NCBI GenBank assembly: GCA_030562195.1
Contig: CM060202.1
Span: 372,001-436,000, forward strand
From: Nipponacmea schrenckii
Lineage: Eukaryota; Mollusca; Gastropoda; Lottiidae
Direction: 5' to 3'
Length of the DNA stretch: 64,000 bases
Below, piece by piece: positions 60,001 through 64,000 of this stretch. The first letter of the stretch is position 1. Each line of letters starts with the position of its first letter. The notes under the pieces are model-generated. The model made no database searches. It saw only the letters and a program-made list of their open reading frames with translations, and was not told the DNA's origin. Both the position numbers and the translations under genes were made by a program.

Positions 60001-63000
60001 ATTATACCACCATCCCCGTAATCATTCTTCCCTTTTCCGTATTCCGTTTCAGAAGTTAATCCAGCTTGTTCTAAAATATCTCAATTCTTATCTGATATGT
60101 ATAAGCTATCGGTGTCGGTGTAATATATTTCAATAACATGAATTAAATTATTCATTATTCGTTTGCTATGTGCTAAGATGAAGGAACCCAAATAACTCGG
60201 AGTTGATCTCGTTGTTTTGTTGGTTTGATAATTTCGGGTTGTTCCTTTTGTTTTTGCACGATATATTGACGTTCATTAACTGGTTCGTAACTTTTTACAT
60301 TTGAATCGAAATTTGCTTTCAGAGTTTCTTCAGACCACACATGAAATTCTGTATCTTTATCTTTCTGAACAGTTTTACCGTACAAAGAATTGGCCAATAA
60401 TTTCATACATTCGCTGCCGACTACATTTTCCTGTTTTTGATATTCGTTCCTTTTGTCCTTTAAAGTTAAAACATAGTCTTTAAAAGGAGGTGTTTGGAAA
60501 TTTTCTTCATAGACTATTGCATCGAATATTTTGATAACCCTTCCACCAGCTCGAACGATTTCCTGTATGTCCACGGAAGTGAGAACGTCATTACAAAACC
60601 CATTTCTGAATCTTATCCTATCGCCAGATTTCGTTTGGCCATTCTCTATATAACTTATTTTGTCTTTGACTGGTATGGGTTGAAAAAAGATACTTTTTGA
60701 TATGCAAACCAAACCGATAAAATAGCACACCTCGGTCTAAATTGTTATTTATTGAAAAGCTTGACAAATTCTGCCTTTTCAGGTTCTTTTAAAACTCTGG
60801 CCGATTCAGCTTTCGAGTATTCACCATCACACATAGCAGAAGCATAAAGACCGTTAGCGTCAAACGCCATTAATTAAAAATAAGAGATTTTCTTCAACTC
60901 TTCTTTTAAATCAACATTAGACTTTTGGTATTTTTTAAATAACTCAATTATATCGGAAGCGGTAGTATTTAAATGATATTGTAGTACTTTACATATTTCA
61001 TCCGAAGCGAATTTCATTATGTTTGCAGAAACTCTACCTCCTTTGACGGAACACCTGACATAATGTCTGATGAACGGATCGACGTGAGAATATACGTTTT
61101 CTCCTTTATACAGATGATACCAACCTTTGAGAGATAAAGCAGGGGCTGTTAAATTATTTAGAAGGCTTTGTTCTATACAAGTTGGCATAACCTGATTGTA
61201 TTTGATCAAACACACGCCTAAACATACAGTATCTCTTTCTTTGTTATTTTAAGGATACATAACTCCATTTCTGTTTGGTGGTTTTCTTTTAATCGAATTC
61301 AAATTATGTTTGAAAACTTTCTTTTGTTTATCTTTCGGAATGACCACGCCGTCTGTAAAACTTTTTTTCCAAGGTTTATCAAACTCGTTTTCAATATCTT
61401 CTCCATTGGCAAACTTGAAATAATCTTCCACACTCAACTTTGTTTTCGTATATCCTTTAAATTTTTCTTTTCCACTAATTCTCCGTTAGAAGTGAGGATG
61501 ATGTTGTATTTGACTTTTGGAGCCAAATATAAACCGAATATTATACCACCATCCCCGTAATCATTCTTCCCTTTTCCGTATTCCGTTTCAGAAGTTAATC
61601 CAGCTTGTTCTAAAATATCTCAATTCTTATCTGATATGTATAAGCTATCGGTGTCGGTGTAATATATTTCAATAACATGAATTAAATTATTCATTATTCG
61701 TTTGCTATGTGCTAAGATGAAGGAACCCAAATAACTCGGAGTTGATCTCGTTGTTTTGTTGGTTTGATAATTTCGGGTTGTTCCTTTTGTTTTTGCACGA
61801 TATATTGACGTTCATTAACTGGTTCGTAACTTTTTACATTTGAATCGAAATTTGCTTTCAGAGTTTCTTCAGACCACACATGAAATTCTGTATCTTTATC
61901 TTTCTGAACAGTTTTACCGTACAAAGAATTGGCCAATAATTTCATACATTCGCTGCCGACTAAATTTTCCTGTTTTTGATATTCGTTCCTTTTGTCCTTT
62001 AAAGTTAAAACATAGTCTTTAAAAGGAGGTGTTTGGAAATTTTCTTCATAGACTATTGCATCGAATATTTTGATAACCCTTCCACCAGCTCGAACGATTT
62101 CCTGTATGTCCACGGAAGTGAGAACGTCATTACAAAACCCATTTCTGAATCTTATCCTATCGCCAGATTTCGTTTGGCCATTCTCTATATAACTTATTTT
62201 GTCTTTGACTGGTATGGGTTGAAAAAAGATACTTTTTGATATGCAAACCAAACCGATAAAATAGCACACCTCGGTCTAAATTGTTATTTATTGAAAAGCT
62301 TGACAAATTCTGCCTTTTCAGGTTCTTTTAAAACTCTGGCCGATTCAGCTTTCGAGTATTCACCATCACACATAGCAGAAGCATAAAGACCGTTAGCGTC
62401 AAACGCCATTAATTAAAAATAAGAGATTTTCTTCAACTCTTCTTTTAAATCAACATTAGACTTTTGGTATTTTTTAAATAACTCAATTATATCGGAAGCG
62501 GTAGTATTTAAATGATGTTGTAGTACTTTACATATTTCATCCGAAGCGAATTTCATTATGTTTGCAGAAACTCTACCTCCTTTGACGGAACACCTGACAT
62601 AATGTCTGATGAACGGATCGACGTGAGAATATACGTTTTCTCCTTTATACAGATGATACCAACCTTTGAGAGATAAAGCAGGGGCTGTTAAATTATTTAG
62701 AAGGCTTTGTTCTATACAAGTTGGCATAACCTGATTGTATTTGATCAAACACACGCCTAAACATACAGTATCTCTTTTAGCATTCTTCTCTGCGGGACTC
62801 CCAATTTGATTCATTTATAGACGCAATATCTAAATCGACCTTTCTTAAATTCATTGGTATTGATTTTTCCCAATCTTTCAACCTTCTCGCTACATGTTGA
62901 TACGAGCAGGTGAAATTTAATTTTTGAAGATAATTGTTATCGTTGATGAACTTCTTTTCATTATTCCATTTTTTCTGTAAAGATTTTTCTGTAAATGGAT

Positions 63001-64000
63001 TAGATATGTGTAAACGAAGTATGCCTCTGGTGGTTTTGAGAGGACAATGAGTTAATTTCGACATATTTTTAATGATAATCCAATTATTAAAGCCGCTACC
63101 GTTATAAGCAGCTAGTGTGAATTGTTTTTGATCACCCGTTCCAGTAAAATTAGCCGTTAGAGGCAGAAATCTATTAGTAATAATTGGTTGTTAGGTACAC
63201 TAACAAAAGCTGGCTCCTGGCTCGTACGAGCCTAATATGTCCTCTTAGGCTTGACTGCTAACGCAACAAAAAAGACAGGGGCTTCACAATTTAATTCAAC
63301 CAATGATGAATTCGAAAAAATGAACCAATGAACATGCACGATATTGCCGCTTTTCGCGCGTTTATATATCCGAGTAGGCCTTTTCGCCTTCGGTGAGCAC
63401 CAAAACAATGGAAGCGATTTCCCAAGCACAAGTAAGTAGAGTATTTCACCATATTTTATTTATTATTTCCCCCTGGCCTAGGACGAATATTTTAGTCAAT
63501 AGGATAGGCCTAGTTGTATTGAATTTCATGACAAAAGCTGTGTTCCCACAGTCATGACTACATGACTACATGAATGATGAGTCCTTAGTTACGCCGATAG
63601 CTTGGTACTTTATTTAAAGCTTGTTCCCATATATTATGCATTGAAAGGGAAAATATGTAGAAACAGCACTATTCTTATTTCGTGTTATCGCTTAATGCAC
63701 CAGTATGGTTAGGCCTAATGGCCTTGACCCTAGGACTGAATTAAAAAATAGTTGCTCCCCTTTAGTTTATTATTTACTTTCACTTTACTGGTACCGGTTC
63801 CAGGACCTTTCAATTTTTTCTTGTCAATATAGGTGCCATTACGTGAGAGGAGAGAATTCACGGAAAACGAGCGTCACTATTTGGAAGAGGCATTCCTTAA
63901 AGGAATGTCTTCTTCCGGTAAAAGGTCTGCAGAGGCAATAAAAAAAGCAGCTGATGAACTGCAGATTTCTACAGACAGAATCAAGGTAGGGTCTTATATG

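Larger units (their letters stand above)
49110..63185. mobile_element. Polinton/Maverick element, decayed and interrupted
   Basis: Plus-strand capsid-module genes (49.1-51.4 and 58.3-59.6 kb), minus-strand packaging ATPase (start at 58130, continued at 52126) and minus-strand protein-primed DNA polymerase B (63.18-59.7 kb) are the standard Polinton set. Integrase, protease and terminal inverted repeats are not seen; both ends appear truncated (a LINE tail at 49108, unrelated sequence from about 63185). Every gene has stops, frameshifts or insertions. A Gypsy element occupies 52127-58079. Confidence 0.85.

Overview
This is a eukaryotic, animal-type window: AT-rich, gene-poor, with spliced exons and almost wall-to-wall transposable elements. 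The mix (Penelope-like, several CR1/Jockey- and L1/Tx1-type LINEs, a tyrosine-recombinase-type retroelement, a Gypsy chromovirus, two Polinton-type elements, a pogo element and an ISL2EU-type PIF/Harbinger element) suggests an invertebrate, most likely a mollusc or another lophotrochozoan. That attribution is inference, not proof. Only one probable host gene start is seen, a homeodomain-like gene cut by the right edge.

Layout. 0-2.9 kb: a MITE, then a degenerate tandem repeat ending in a GGGCGTATAAA tail. 2.45-8.17 kb: two 457-bp direct repeats enclosing a block of badly corrupted consensus (about 2.99-4.43 kb) and a Penelope-like element (PLE copy A) whose ORF1 carries an SGNH-hydrolase-like domain. 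8.97-16.68 kb: a 7.7-kb palindromic, Polinton-like element with long inverted arms, a 6-bp target duplication and broken family-B DNA polymerase-like coding sequence; old LINE pieces lie in its centre. 16.7-25.9 kb: a 44-46-bp AT-rich satellite interrupted by a Ngaro/DIRS-type retroelement (17.6-21.4) and a 5'-truncated LINE (21.4-24.4). 26.3-32.1 kb: another LINE, split by a head-to-head pair of PLE fragments. 32.5-36.1 kb: a tandem array of about 105 bp interrupted by a complete-looking pogo transposon. 36.1-37.1 kb: the 3' end of an L1/Tx1-type LINE running into a 500-N gap.

37.7-43.0 kb: two convergent spliced genes, a SWIM + YqaJ exonuclease and a THAP + DDE transposase, which together match the known two-protein layout of ISL2EU-type elements. 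43.1-49.1 kb: a graveyard of LINE, BEL/Pao and PLE fragments. 49.1-63.2 kb: a second, clearly recognisable Polinton (capsid genes, packaging ATPase, protein-primed PolB). It has been destroyed by stop codons and frameshifts, a piggyBac-like MITE in the major capsid gene, a young Gypsy element inside the ATPase P-loop region, and a 1,539-bp tandem duplication of the polymerase. 63.3-64.0 kb: TATA/CCAAT promoter and first two exons of a homeodomain-like gene.

How the parts relate: most coding sequence serves selfish replication, and the nesting gives a relative history. The satellites, the second Polinton and the LINE at 26-32 kb are older; the Gypsy element, the pogo element and probably the ISL2EU pair look young. 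SGNH-hydrolase-like domains recur in three unrelated retroelement classes here (PLE, Ngaro-type, CR1-type).
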